Below, one piece after another: positions 56,429-64,000 of a DNA stretch of 64,000 bases; position 1 is the stretch's first letter; each line of letters starts with the position of its first letter. A program made the position numbers and the translations under genes. The notes under the pieces are model-generated. The model was not told the origin of the DNA and did no database searches. It saw only the letters and a program-made list of their open reading frames with translations. The stretch is from Rhizobium sp. BK316 (GTDB lineage Bacteria; Pseudomonadota; Alphaproteobacteria; Rhizobiales; Rhizobiaceae): the NCBI RefSeq assembly GCF_014193695.1, contig NZ_JACHZR010000001.1, positions 1,029,309 through 1,093,308 of the forward strand, read 5' to 3'.

Positions 56429-58194
56429 GCCGGAACCTCCCGTGTGACGCCGCCGCTTGCCGGTACATTCTGCGGGATGAAATCCTCGGCGGCGCCCGGC
56501 ACGCTGTAGTCATAGGCCCAGCGGTAGACGACAGGCAGGTCCTTGCCCCAGTTGCCGTGTGCCGGCGGCGTCTCCGGCGTCTGCCATTCGAGCGTCGTTG
56601 CCCGCCATGGATTGCCGCCTGCCTCCCTGCCCCGGAAAAGGCTCCAGACCAAATTGAACAGAAAGACCATCTGAGCCGCCCCGACGATCAGCGCCATGAC
56701 GGTGATGAAGATGTTCAGCGTATGGGCCGAAGGCGGAATGAAGGCCGTCTCTCCCATCTCGAAATAGCGGCGCGGCACACCAAGCAGGCCGAGATAATGC
56801 ATCGGAAAGAAGATCGCATAGGTGCCGAGGAAGGTGATCCAGAAGTGGATATGGCCGAGCACGTCGTTCAGCATGCGTCCCGTCACCTTCGGATACCAGT
56901 GATAGATCGCCCCGAAGATGACGAGGATCGGCGCGACGCCCATGACCATGTGGAAATGCGCGACGACGAACATCGTATCCGATAGCGGCACATCGACGAC
57001 GACATTGCCGAGGAACAGGCCCGTCAGGCCGCCATTGACGAAGGTGACGATGAAAGCGAGCGCAAAGAGCATCGGCAGCGTCAGGTGGATGTCGCCGCGC
57101 CAGAGCGTCAGCACCCAGTTGTAGACCTTGATCGCCGTCGGGACGGCGATGATCAGCGTCGTGGTGGCGAAGAAGAAGCCGAAAGCCGGGTTCATGCCGC
57201 TGACATACATGTGGTGCGCCCAGACGACGAAGCTGAGTGCGCCGATGATCACGATCGCCCAGACCATCATGCGATAGCCGAAGATGTTCTTGCGCGCATG
57301 CGTGCTGATCAGGTCCGAAACGATACCGAAGGCAGGCAGTGCCACGATATAGACCTCGGGATGGCCGAAGAACCAGAACAGGTGCTGGAACAGGATCGGG
57401 CTGCCGCCACCATGTTGCAGCTGCTCGCCCATCTCGATGATGGCGGGCATGAAGAAGCTGGTGCCGAGCAGGCGGTCGAACATCATCATGACGCAGGCGA
57501 CGAAAAGCGCGGGAAAGGCAAGCAGCGCCATCACGGTCGCGGTGAAGATCCCCCAGACCGTGAGCGGCATGCGCATCAGCGTCATGCCGCGCGTGCGCCC
57601 CTGCAGCACGGTCACCACATAGTTCAGGCCGCCCATGGTGAAGCCGACGATGAAGACGATCAGGGAGGTGAGCATCAATAAGATGCCCCAGTCCTTGCCG
57701 CCGGGTGTGCCTGACAAAACGGCTTGCGGCGGATAAAGCGTCCAGCCGGCCCCGGTCGGGCCGCCGGGGGCAAAGAAGCCCGCGACCAGGATCAGCACCG
57801 CGACGAGATAGATCCAGTAGCTCAGCATATTCGCATAAGGGAAGACCATGTCGCGCGCGCCGACCATCAGCGGAATGAGGTAATTGCCGAAGCCGCCGAG
57901 GAACAGCGCAGTCAGGAGATAGATCACCATGATCATGCCGTGCATGGTGATGAACTGGTAATAGTGGTCGGCGTCGATGAAGGCGAAATAACCGGGAAAG
58001 GCGAGCTGAATCCGCATCAGCCAGGAGAGCACCAGCGCCACCAGGCCGATCGAGATGGCTGTCACCGAATATTGCACGGCGATGATCTTGGCATCCTGGC
58101 TGAACACATATTTCGTCCACCAGCTTCTCGGATGATAAAGCTCGACATCCTCGACTTCGGCGGAGGGGATGCTGCCGGATGGAATCTCGACCAT
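56425..58194 (-). CDS. coxN: Cytochrome c oxidase subunit I (CoxN-like)
   Basis: A 589-residue heme-copper oxidase subunit I with about twelve membrane helices. The motifs YQFITMHGMIMVIY (heme ligand His), HLFWFFGHPEVYIVALPAFG (CuB His and crosslinked Tyr), WAHHMYVSGM (CuB His pair) and MFVVAHFHMVMGV (heme ligands) are all present. It reduces oxygen to water with proton pumping. It is 78 residues shorter than CyoB in this window, lacking the extra CyoB helices. Gene order II-I-III-III-IV fits coxMNOP. Confidence 0.93.
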   Translation of the reverse strand: MVEIPSGSIPSAEVEDVELYHPRSWWTKYVFSQDAKIIAVQYSVTAISIGLVALVLSWLMRIQLAFPGYFAFIDADHYYQFITMHGMIMVIYLLTALFLGGFGNYLIPLMVGARDMVFPYANMLSYWIYLVAVLILVAGFFAPGGPTGAGWTLYPPQAVLSGTPGGKDWGILLMLTSLIVFIVGFTMGGLNYVVTVLQGRTRGMTLMRMPLTVWGIFTATVMALLAFPALFVACVMMMFDRLLGTSFFMPAIIEMGEQLQHGGGSPILFQHLFWFFGHPEVYIVALPAFGIVSDLISTHARKNIFGYRMMVWAIVIIGALSFVVWAHHMYVSGMNPAFGFFFATTTLIIAVPTAIKVYNWVLTLWRGDIHLTLPMLFALAFIVTFVNGGLTGLFLGNVVVDVPLSDTMFVVAHFHMVMGVAPILVIFGAIYHWYPKVTGRMLNDVLGHIHFWITFLGTYAIFFPMHYLGLLGVPRRYFEMGETAFIPPSAHTLNIFITVMALIVGAAQMVFLFNLVWSLFRGREAGGNPWRATTLEWQTPETPPAHGNWGKDLPVVYRWAYDYSVPGAAEDFIPQNVPASGGVTREVPA

Positions 58195-58243
58195 GATCTC
58201 TCGTCCCTTTTCTTCCCAGTCTGCGGCCGTCTTTCCCGCCGGT

Positions 58244-59062
58244 TCAGTTTGCCGGCGGCGGCTCTCCCGATGACGCCGTCAACTGGGTGAATGTCTGCTG
58301 CTGCCCGAGCCAGGTCTGGTAGTCCGCGTCGTTGTCGACGATGACGGTTCCGCGCATCTGCGGATGGCCGACGCCGCAAAGTTCGGCGCAGAGAATCTCG
58401 AAGGTTCCCGTCCTTGTCGGCGTGAGCCAGAAATAGGTGACCATGCCGGGGATCATGTCCATCTTGGCGCGGAATTCCGGTACGTAGAAATCGTGGAGCA
58501 CATCGATGGAGCGCAGCAATATGTGCACCGGCTTGCCGATCGGCAGGTGCAGTTCGCCGCCCTCAATAATGATGTCGTCGAGGCCGCTTGCGTCGTTCTT
58601 GTCGAGGCCGAGCGGGTTCTCGGCGGTAACATCACGCGTCTCCGCGCGGCCAAGCTTTCCGTCAGCACCCGGCAGGCGGAAGCTCCACAGCCATTGCTGG
58701 CTGACGACCTCCACCGATGCAGCATCGGCAGGCACCGTGATGAACTGTTTCCACACGATGAGGCCGGGCGCCAGCATGGCGGCGACACCGACCGCCGTTC
58801 CCGAGGCGAGCAGCACCTCCAGCCTGCGGTTCTCGGGCTCGTAATGCGCCCGGTTGCCCGGCTTGTGCCGGAAGCGGAACACGCAATAGGCCATGAAGGA
58901 AATCACAGCCACGAAGACGACGCCGGTGATCCAGAAGGTGATGATGAGCGTGCTGTCGATATAGCTCCAGTTGGACGCGATCGGCGTCCACCACCACGGG
59001 CTCAGCACATGAAACAGCACGGAGCCGACGACAACAAGGACGAGAACCAGCACAACAGCCAT
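58244..59062 (-). CDS. coxM: Cytochrome c oxidase subunit II with CuA site (CoxM-like)
   Basis: A 272-residue subunit II. Two membrane helices (about 5-25 and 37-60; further hydrophobic segment about 85-105) precede the periplasmic domain. The CuA ligands are intact: IDVLHDFYVPEF carries the first His and CAELCGVGHPQM the two Cys, Glu, second His and Met. So the electron donor is a c-type cytochrome, unlike CyoA. The ATG behind AGGGAGGGGCGG is clearly better than one 39 bases upstream. First gene of the five-gene oxidase operon. Confidence 0.92.
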   Translation of the reverse strand: MAVVLVLVLVVVGSVLFHVLSPWWWTPIASNWSYIDSTLIITFWITGVVFVAVISFMAYCVFRFRHKPGNRAHYEPENRRLEVLLASGTAVGVAAMLAPGLIVWKQFITVPADAASVEVVSQQWLWSFRLPGADGKLGRAETRDVTAENPLGLDKNDASGLDDIIIEGGELHLPIGKPVHILLRSIDVLHDFYVPEFRAKMDMIPGMVTYFWLTPTRTGTFEILCAELCGVGHPQMRGTVIVDNDADYQTWLGQQQTFTQLTASSGEPPPAN

Positions 59063-59484
59063 TTCCGCCCCTCCCTGGGCCGACCGACCGTAAAACCGCA
59101 TTCTGCAAATATCGTGTTTATTATCGCACAGATGGAAAATATGGCAATTACGACGACTCGGAGCACTTCCGGAACGTCAGAAGTGCCTTTCGTCATAACC
59201 TGAAAACTGGACTGCGCCTGGAAGAAGCGCTGGAACGGGCGCCGTCACGCGACGCGCGACCTCTTGTTTGAACGTCTTTACGCCAGGGATCCACGTCACG
59301 CGCGCCGTCCACTGACAAGTCAGCGCTCGCCGGGCGTTCCGTTGCTCATCTCCGAGGTTTCGCATCGTTGTCGTCGGCCGATTGTTGCCGATGATCGTCA
59401 GAACATGTATCCGGTCCGCCGAAAGCCCAATCTGCAACACGCACCGCGGCCATCATTTGCCTCGTTGCCAACCAGCTGATCCGA
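59063..59484. promoter_or_regulatory. Divergent promoter region, cox operon and ArsB-like gene
   Basis: A 422-base gap between the divergent coxM-type and ArsB-like genes. The part nearest coxM is AT-rich (about 59105-59165) and is the likely cox promoter. No FNR/FixK-like dyad, repeat or small gene was recognised. Confidence 0.35.
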
Positions 59485-60741
59485 ATGACTGAGAATGCCA
59501 TCATATGGAGTATTGCCGGGCTCACCGCGGCAGGCGTCGTTACCAGGCCATTCCGGTGGCCGGAGGCGATCTGGGCTGCTCTTGGGGCTCTTGTCCTGCT
59601 TGCCTTCCAGCTCATCGGGCCGGTCGATGCCTGGGCTGGGATCGCCAAGGGCATCGATGTGTATCTCTTCCTGATCGGCATGATGCTTTTGTCCGAGCTT
59701 GCCCGACGGGAAGGCCTGTTCGATTGGATAGCCGCCATTGCGACTTCGCATGCCAAGGGTTCTCCCAGGCGTCTGTTCGCGCTCGTTTATCTCGTCGGTC
59801 TCATCGTGACTGTTTTTCTCTCGAATGATGCGACGGCGGTCGTGCTCACACCTGCTGTCTATGCGGCTTGCCGAGCGGCTCGGGTCCGGGACCCAATGCC
59901 CTATCTGCTGGTATGCGCCTTCATCGCCAATGCGGCGAGCTTTCTGTTGCCGATCTCCAATCCGGCCAATCTCGTGATCTTCGCCGGCGGCGAGATGCCG
60001 CCTTTGTCACGCTGGCTGTCGACATTCCTCCTGCCGTCGATTGTTTCCATCGTCGTCACTTTCGTCTGTCTTTACTGGACGCAGCGGCGCACTCTTTCGA
60101 AAGACAGGCTTGCCGCCAGTGCGGAGCGACCGGCCCTTACCCGCAGCGCCAGCCTTGCAGGTTGGGGAATCCTGGTGACGGCGATCATCCTCGTGACGGC
60201 GTCCGCCATGCATGCCGATCTTGGTGTGCCAACCTTTCTCGCAGGAACCATCACCACGGCACTTGTCCTGATGCTGACGCGGCAGAGCCCCGTCGAGACG
60301 ATAAAAGGCATAAGCTGGAGCGTCTTGCCGCTGGTGGCGGGTCTGTTCGTGATCGTAGAAGCTCTCGATCGCACGGGCGTCACAGGGCTTCTCTCCGGCC
60401 AATTGGCCTCCCTCGCCTCGGCTTCGCAAGCACAGGCAGTCGGCGTGGCCGGAGTGTTCGTCGCCATCGTCTGCAATCTCGTCAACAATCTGCCGGCCGG
60501 ATTGGTCGCCGGCAGCGCAGTCCAGGCGGCGCATGTCTCAGATAAGGTGGCGGGCGCTGTCCTGATCGGCGTCGATCTCGGACCCAATCTGTCGGTCACG
60601 GGATCGCTCGCAACGATCCTATGGTTGTCGGCACTCCGCCGCGAAGGCCTCCATATCAGCAGCTGGAGATTTTTGAAGCTTGGGACTGTCGTGATGTTCC
60701 CGGCGCTCATTCTGTCGCTGGCGTCCCTTATCCTGCTCTAA
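59485..60741 (+). CDS. ArsB/NhaD-superfamily anion transporter
   Basis: A 418-residue carrier with about eleven to twelve membrane segments. Family stretches are DVYLFLIGMMLLSELARREG, VFLSNDATAVVLTPAVYAAC, ASFLLPISNPANLVIFAGGE and IVCNLVNNLPAGLVAGSA, the last two being the two inverted substrate-site loops of the ArsB/P family. It may export arsenite, but no arsR, arsC or acr3 gene is close, so another anion is possible. It is divergent from the cox operon and followed by a hairpin. Confidence 0.82.
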   Translation: MTENAIIWSIAGLTAAGVVTRPFRWPEAIWAALGALVLLAFQLIGPVDAWAGIAKGIDVYLFLIGMMLLSELARREGLFDWIAAIATSHAKGSPRRLFALVYLVGLIVTVFLSNDATAVVLTPAVYAACRAARVRDPMPYLLVCAFIANAASFLLPISNPANLVIFAGGEMPPLSRWLSTFLLPSIVSIVVTFVCLYWTQRRTLSKDRLAASAERPALTRSASLAGWGILVTAIILVTASAMHADLGVPTFLAGTITTALVLMLTRQSPVETIKGISWSVLPLVAGLFVIVEALDRTGVTGLLSGQLASLASASQAQAVGVAGVFVAIVCNLVNNLPAGLVAGSAVQAAHVSDKVAGAVLIGVDLGPNLSVTGSLATILWLSALRREGLHISSWRFLKLGTVVMFPALILSLASLILL

Positions 60742-60788
60742 CGGGCCGCCCGCACCAGGTCTGCCAAGCCATCTGTCTTTACGACATC

Positions 60789-60817
60789 AGGGGTCGGGCC
60801 TTATCGGCTCGACCCCT
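60789..60817. terminator. Hairpin after the ArsB-like gene
   Basis: AGGGGTCGGGCC and GGCTCGACCCCT pair over twelve positions with one G-T pair and a five-base loop. It follows the ArsB-like stop by 47 bases; no strong T-run follows. Confidence 0.5.
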
Positions 60818-60868
60818 GAGAAGATTCGTCAGTTGCAGGCAGGACCGGACGAAGCTCCCGATACTCAA

Positions 60869-61062
60869 TCAGAACTCCTCCTAGCTGTCTGCCGGACGGG
60901 CACCAGCGCCTGCCGCGACCTTCAGCTTGGGAGCCGCGTTGATGGATGAGGTGTGCAAGGACGGAGGCGCCATTGCTTGCTGTCGGCAACCATGACATTT
61001 GCCTTCAGGCTTGCCAGTGCTGCCAGTTGAGCCTTGGTATTGCCGCCGATCATTCCAATCAT
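60869..61062 (-). pseudogene. Remnant of a chemoreceptor (methyl-accepting chemotaxis protein) gene
   Basis: AAAGGAG directly precedes an ATG whose product begins like a PAS-bearing chemoreceptor (AQLAALASLKANVMVADSK) but loses similarity after about 29 residues and stops at 46. In another frame immediately after comes KLKVAAGAGARPADS-stop-EEF-stop; restoring Trp at the TAG codon would give SWEEF, very like the (N/D)WE(E/N)F C-terminal pentapeptide of rhizobial chemoreceptors. The simplest reading is a receptor gene that lost nearly all of its middle by deletion, with a frame change and a nonsense mutation. The start and end are short, so this is moderate evidence. Confidence 0.5.
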
Positions 61063-61135
61063 TTCGCTCCTTTCGAAGCCGTGGCTTCGAGTTGAAATTT
61101 CGAGCGATCGACGATTCAGCTGAACTCCATTTCTC

Positions 61136-61159
61136 GCATGTGCAAATATTTGCACATGC
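61136..61159. promoter_or_regulatory. Perfect 24-base palindrome
   Basis: GCATGTGCAAAT is followed directly by its exact complement. It lies 74 bases upstream of the chemoreceptor remnant start and 80 bases after the cytochrome c stop. Lack of a T-run favours a protein-binding site of the old receptor promoter over a terminator. Confidence 0.45.
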
Positions 61160-61239
61160 CGGTTGATGGTCGCTTAACGTTAATTTTGCGTATATCCACG
61201 CACGGGAAAGGCTTCAGCCAGCCTCGTGAAGTATTGCCG

Positions 61240-61641
61240 TCATTTGGAATACTGTTTGAGATAGGCGATGAGGTCCGTGATTTCCTTATCGTCCTTCAGA
61301 CCGACGAAGGCCATCTTCGTGCCTTTCACCTTCACTCTCGGATTGCGCAGATAGTCGCGCAACGTCGCCTCGTCCCACACGAGCCCGCCGTCGCCGGCTG
61401 CCTTCATCGAAGCCGAATAAGCGAAATCGGGATGCGTTCCGGCCTTTCTGCCGAGCACCCCGTTCAGCGACGGACCGACCTTGTTCGTATCGGAATCGAC
61501 GATATGACAGGTCGCGCATTTCTTGAAAACAACGGCACCCGCCGTGGCATCGCCCTCCTGCGCCCCAGCGTTACCAGGGGAAAGGGCAATCACGGAAGTG
61601 GCGATCAGCAGTACAACACGATAGTCCACGGCAAACCTCAT
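61240..61641 (-). CDS. Periplasmic class I c-type cytochrome
   Basis: A 133-residue protein with a signal peptide (about 1-27, ending GNAGAQ) and one heme site, VFKKCATCHIVD (CxxCH). The axial Met is in VKGTKMAFVGLKDD, and GPSLNGVLGRKAG is the usual loop of mitochondrial-type cytochrome c/c2. The final helix ITDLIAYLKQYSK is typical. The ATG follows AGGAGG with no gap, so a slightly different start is possible. It may carry electrons to the coxMNOP-type oxidase encoded about 2-7 kb away, an inference from position and CuA. Confidence 0.9.
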   Translation of the reverse strand: MRFAVDYRVVLLIATSVIALSPGNAGAQEGDATAGAVVFKKCATCHIVDSDTNKVGPSLNGVLGRKAGTHPDFAYSASMKAAGDGGLVWDEATLRDYLRNPRVKVKGTKMAFVGLKDDKEITDLIAYLKQYSK

Positions 61642-62214
61642 CCTCCTCAAGGTCGCCCAGCCACTCGCACCCTCCGCTGCCATTGCCGTGCGGAGTATGT
61701 TAGTAATGTTTGAACTTAGTCCTTCGCGGGTGCAAGTCAATCGGCTCCGCAATCCTGACGTCCGCGTGATCAAAGAACGGACCGACGTGCGTTCGCACCT
61801 GGCGGGTGCGCGCCCCGCTCCCCGATGCGCCCGGCGTACCCGGGAAGGCGGCGAGCGATCCCTTTCAATGAACTCCGTTCGCGCCAACTGCCTGCGATTT
61901 CGACAAGGATTTGCCAGTCCAGACCTCTATGATCTCAATAGGAGAGTGTTCGAGGACGCAAAACTAAACGTCAAGAATTTCGACGCCAATTCAACATATG
62001 TTGGTTTTCCCGAATTTTGCTGCATCGCACGTTTTGATGTGTTGAAGGAGGCGATGGCTTATCGGCGCATTTTAGTCTGATCAAAGCGGATAAAATCTTT
62101 TATAATCAATGTATTATAATTTTCGCTGACGCGATTTGGCAGTGCTGATTGACAATCGGATGGTAGAAGTGCTGCCTTGAATCGGCATAAGTGATTAAAT
62201 TTTACAAATGCTGA
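61642..62214. other. 573-base stretch without a supported gene
   Basis: The left part (to about 62080) has an open frame on the plus strand (61688-62080) but no recognisable product. The right part is AT-rich and contains a dyad, TTATAAT and ATTATAA separated by six bases (62100-62119), and a TTGACA-like hexamer near 62149. The right end abuts the truncated permease remnant, so this region probably includes an old deletion or insertion junction. Confidence 0.4.
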
Positions 62215-62424
62215 TTGCTGGGAGGGCAATCTTTCAAATCCGAAGTCGGCGGTCGCGGCGGCGTGCTCGGCACCTTCTTCGCGGTCATGCTGCTCCAGGT
62301 CCTGCGCAACATCTTCAACCTGCTCGGGCTCGGCTCGTTCTACCAGATGACCGTAACCGGCCTGATCATCGTCGCCGCCATCCTGCTCAATCGCTTCATC
62401 GACATTCGCCGAGGCCAGGCGTAA
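62215..62424 (+). pseudogene. 3' remnant of a ribose-type ABC transporter permease
   Basis: About 69 codons match only the C-terminus of RbsC-type permeases: GGRGGVLGTFFAVMLLQVLR, then NIFNLLGLGSFYQMTVTGLI and a final LNRFIDIRRGQA. A full permease needs about 320-340 residues. The codon just upstream in frame is TGA, and the first ten codons (LLGGQSFKSEV) fit the family poorly, so the gene is cut there. The usual neighbours of deoC in rhizobia include a sugar importer, so this is likely what is left of it. A true short protein is unlikely. Confidence 0.75.
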
Positions 62425-62451
62425 ACCTGCCGGAAAAAATTGGACATCACA

Positions 62452-63405
62452 ATGACAGAGCATTTTCCCCGTCCCGAAGGCACGCCCCTGACACCGGATT
62501 GGTTCGACAGATATGTCGTCAACCTCAGTGCAACCGAACGCCGGGCCGCGACGCTGCCGGCCCGTCGCACCGTCAAGAAGGAATGGCAAGCCGCCTGGCT
62601 GTTGCGCGCAATCACCTGCATCGACCTGACGACGCTCGCCGGCGACGACACCGAAGGCCGCGTCAAGCGCCTTTGCGCCAAGGCCAAGGCGCCGCTCCGC
62701 GCCGATCTCTTGGAGGGTCTCGGCATCGACAAGCTGACTGTCGGTGCGGTCTGCGTCTATCCAACCATGGTGCCTCATGCCGTCAAAGCTCTTGACGGTT
62801 CCGGCATCCCGGTCGCTTCGGTGGCCACCGGCTTCCCCGCAGGATTGATGCCGCTGCCGCTCCGCCTCGCCGAAATCCGCTATGCCGTCGAACAGGGCGC
62901 AAGCGAGATCGACATCGTCATCACCCGAGAACATGTGCTGAAAGGCGAATGGGCCGCGCTCTACGACGAGATCAAGGCAATGCGTGAAGCTTGCGGCCCA
63001 GCGCATATGAAATCGATCCTCGCGACGGGCGACCTCAAAACGCTGACCAATGTCTACCGTGCCTCGATGGTCGCCATGCAGGCGGGCTCCGACTTCATCA
63101 AGACCTCAACCGGCAAGGAAGACGTCAACGCCACGCTGCCGGTATCGCTGACGATGATCCGCGCGCTGCGCGACTATCACGATCGGACCGGCCAGATGAT
63201 CGGCTTCAAGCCGGCTGGCGGGCTTAGAACCGCCAAGGACGCGATGAACTGGCTGATCCTGATGAAGGAGGAACTCGGCACGCGCTTCATGATGCCGGAC
63301 CTTTTCCGCATCGGCGCCTCCTCCATGCTGGGCGATATCGAACGCCAGCTCGAACACCATCTGACCGGCCGCTACTCGGCCGCCAATCGCCACGCGCTAG
63401 CCTGA
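62452..63405 (+). CDS. deoC: Deoxyribose-phosphate aldolase
   Basis: A 317-residue class I aldolase that splits 2-deoxyribose-5-phosphate into acetaldehyde and glyceraldehyde-3-phosphate. The Schiff-base lysine lies in SDFIKTSTGKEDVN and the second catalytic Lys in IGFKPAGGLRTAKDA; ICVYPTMV-like AVCVYPTMVPHAVKAL and VASVATGFPAG are also typical. The protein is longer than E. coli DeoC (259), with about 50 extra N-terminal residues as in the long DeoC group. ATG at 62452 is preferred to a TTG four codons earlier. It starts 27 bases after the permease remnant and nine bases before an aldehyde dehydrogenase gene. Confidence 0.92.
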   Translation: MTEHFPRPEGTPLTPDWFDRYVVNLSATERRAATLPARRTVKKEWQAAWLLRAITCIDLTTLAGDDTEGRVKRLCAKAKAPLRADLLEGLGIDKLTVGAVCVYPTMVPHAVKALDGSGIPVASVATGFPAGLMPLPLRLAEIRYAVEQGASEIDIVITREHVLKGEWAALYDEIKAMREACGPAHMKSILATGDLKTLTNVYRASMVAMQAGSDFIKTSTGKEDVNATLPVSLTMIRALRDYHDRTGQMIGFKPAGGLRTAKDAMNWLILMKEELGTRFMMPDLFRIGASSMLGDIERQLEHHLTGRYSAANRHALA

Positions 63406-63414
63406 GGACTGACC

Positions 63415-64000
63415 ATGCCTTCCATCAAGGACATTATGCAAACTATGGAATACGGCCCAGCTCCCGAAAGCAATTCCGAAGTCAAGGCCTGGCTCGAGGC
63501 CCGTGCGGCTGGCCTCGGCCATTACATCAAAGGCAGCTTCACTGCCGCCGAAGGCGAACTGATCGAGGTCGTCAACCCGGCGACCGAAGAAGTCATCGCA
63601 CGCGTCGCCAAGGGCGGCGCGGCGGACGTTGACGCGGCCGTGCGCGCTGCCCGCGCTGCCTTTCCTGCCTGGTCCGGTCTCCCGGGACACGAGCGCGCCA
63701 AATATCTCTATGCGATCGCCCGCCACATCCAGAAGCGTGAGCGCTTCTTCTCCGTACTGGAGACGATGGACAACGGCAAAACGATCCGCGAAACGCGCGA
63801 CATCGACATCCCGCTCGTCGCGCGCCACTTCTACCACCATGCCGGCTGGGCCGAAATCGCCGACGACGCATTCCCGAACTACGTGGCCGTCGGGGTCTGC
63901 GGACAGATCATCCCGTGGAACTTCCCGCTGCTGATGCTTGCATGGAAGATCGCTCCGGCGCTGGCAGCCGGCAATACGGTCGTCATCAAGCCCGCCGACC
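63415..64000 (+). CDS. Aldehyde dehydrogenase, 5' part (runs off the window)
   Basis: About 195 residues are visible from the ATG (GAGGACTGACC upstream). The NAD-dependent aldehyde dehydrogenase family is clear from [34 protein letters not shown] and [20 protein letters not shown], with TVVIKPAD at the window edge. The catalytic Cys and Glu lie beyond the window. Directly after deoC, it probably oxidises the acetaldehyde released by deoxyribose-phosphate cleavage. Confidence 0.92.
   Translation, partial: MPSIKDIMQTMEYGPAPESNSEVKAWLEARAAGLGHYIKGSFTAAEGELIEVVNPATEEVIARVAKGGAADVDAAVRAARAAFPAWSGLPGHERAKYLYAIARHIQKRERFFSVLETMDNGKTIRETRDIDIPLVARHFYHHAGWAEIADDAFPNYVAVGVCGQIIPWNFPLLMLAWKIAPALAAGNTVVIKPAD

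Noticed and set aside
56510..58120. Open frame of 536 codons on the minus strand in another phase inside the subunit I gene
   Set aside because: The Arg- and His-rich translation is a frame-shadow of coxN; all oxidase motifs are in the other phase.
59485..60741. Arsenic resistance operon
   Set aside because: Only an ArsB-superfamily carrier is present; no arsR, arsC or arsH gene was found nearby, so resistance is not claimed.
61688..62080. Possible 130-residue gene between the cytochrome c and permease remnant
   Set aside because: Arg-rich start overlapping the cytochrome c upstream region, no domain recognised and no good start; likely chance.

Overview
The window looks like chromosome or large-replicon DNA of a fast-growing rhizobium (Rhizobium/Agrobacterium group, Alphaproteobacteria). 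The reasons are the high-GC coding style, the bioBFDAZ biotin operon with a divergent BioR regulator, the alternative cytochrome oxidase set of the Bradyrhizobium coxMNOP kind, and several solute-binding ABC systems each beside its own regulator. Genus-level assignment is inference. No rRNA, tRNA, insertion sequence or CRISPR array was recognised.

Layout. 0-9.3 kb: 3' end of an ABC-ATPase-like gene, a lone cyclic-nucleotide-binding protein, an MFS carrier, the cyoABCD quinol oxidase operon with a SURF1 assembly factor, and a hypothetical gene. 9.4-18.1 kb: PAS-PAS hybrid histidine kinase with an upstream FAD/NAD(P) protein, an aldose-1-epimerase-like gene, and a two-gene ABC exporter with one degenerate ATP site. 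18.2-27.1 kb: a small glycine-zipper protein; LacI regulator, inositol-phosphatase-like enzyme, MFS carrier and glycerate 2-kinase; a DUF1989 protein divergent from a LysR regulator; a PAS-GGDEF diguanylate cyclase. 27.1-32.8 kb: a sulfonate-type ABC importer with two different flavin-dependent monooxygenases. 32.8-37.3 kb: EmrAB-type efflux with a divergent TetR regulator, and gfa. 37.6-43.4 kb: bioBFDAZ and bioR. 43.5-52.9 kb: allE, then a sugar or sugar-acid locus (DgoD-type dehydratase, GMC oxidoreductase, mutarotase, ribose-type ABC importer) divergent from a FadR-type regulator. 53-61.7 kb: DUF2189 protein, hydrolase, five-gene aa3-type cytochrome c oxidase operon, ArsB-like carrier, a chemoreceptor gene remnant and a cytochrome c. 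62.2-64 kb: a truncated sugar permease, deoC and the start of an aldehyde dehydrogenase.

How the parts work together. Two heme-copper oxidases with different electron donors are present: the cyo enzyme takes electrons from quinol, and the cox enzyme keeps the CuA ligands and should take them from cytochrome c, possibly the c-type cytochrome encoded 2 kb away. The biotin block is a self-contained pathway from a BioZ-made pimeloyl thioester to biotin, with BioR-type operators at both divergent promoters. A third perfect match to the BioR signal lies before the sulfonate-type ABC/monooxygenase operon, which is the most surprising regulatory lead here. The 44.5-52.9 kb locus has the parts for uptake and oxidation or dehydration of a sugar but lacks the kinase and aldolase of the galactonate pathway. 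Decayed genes at 60.9 and 62.2 kb suggest that the respiratory block sits next to old recombination junctions.
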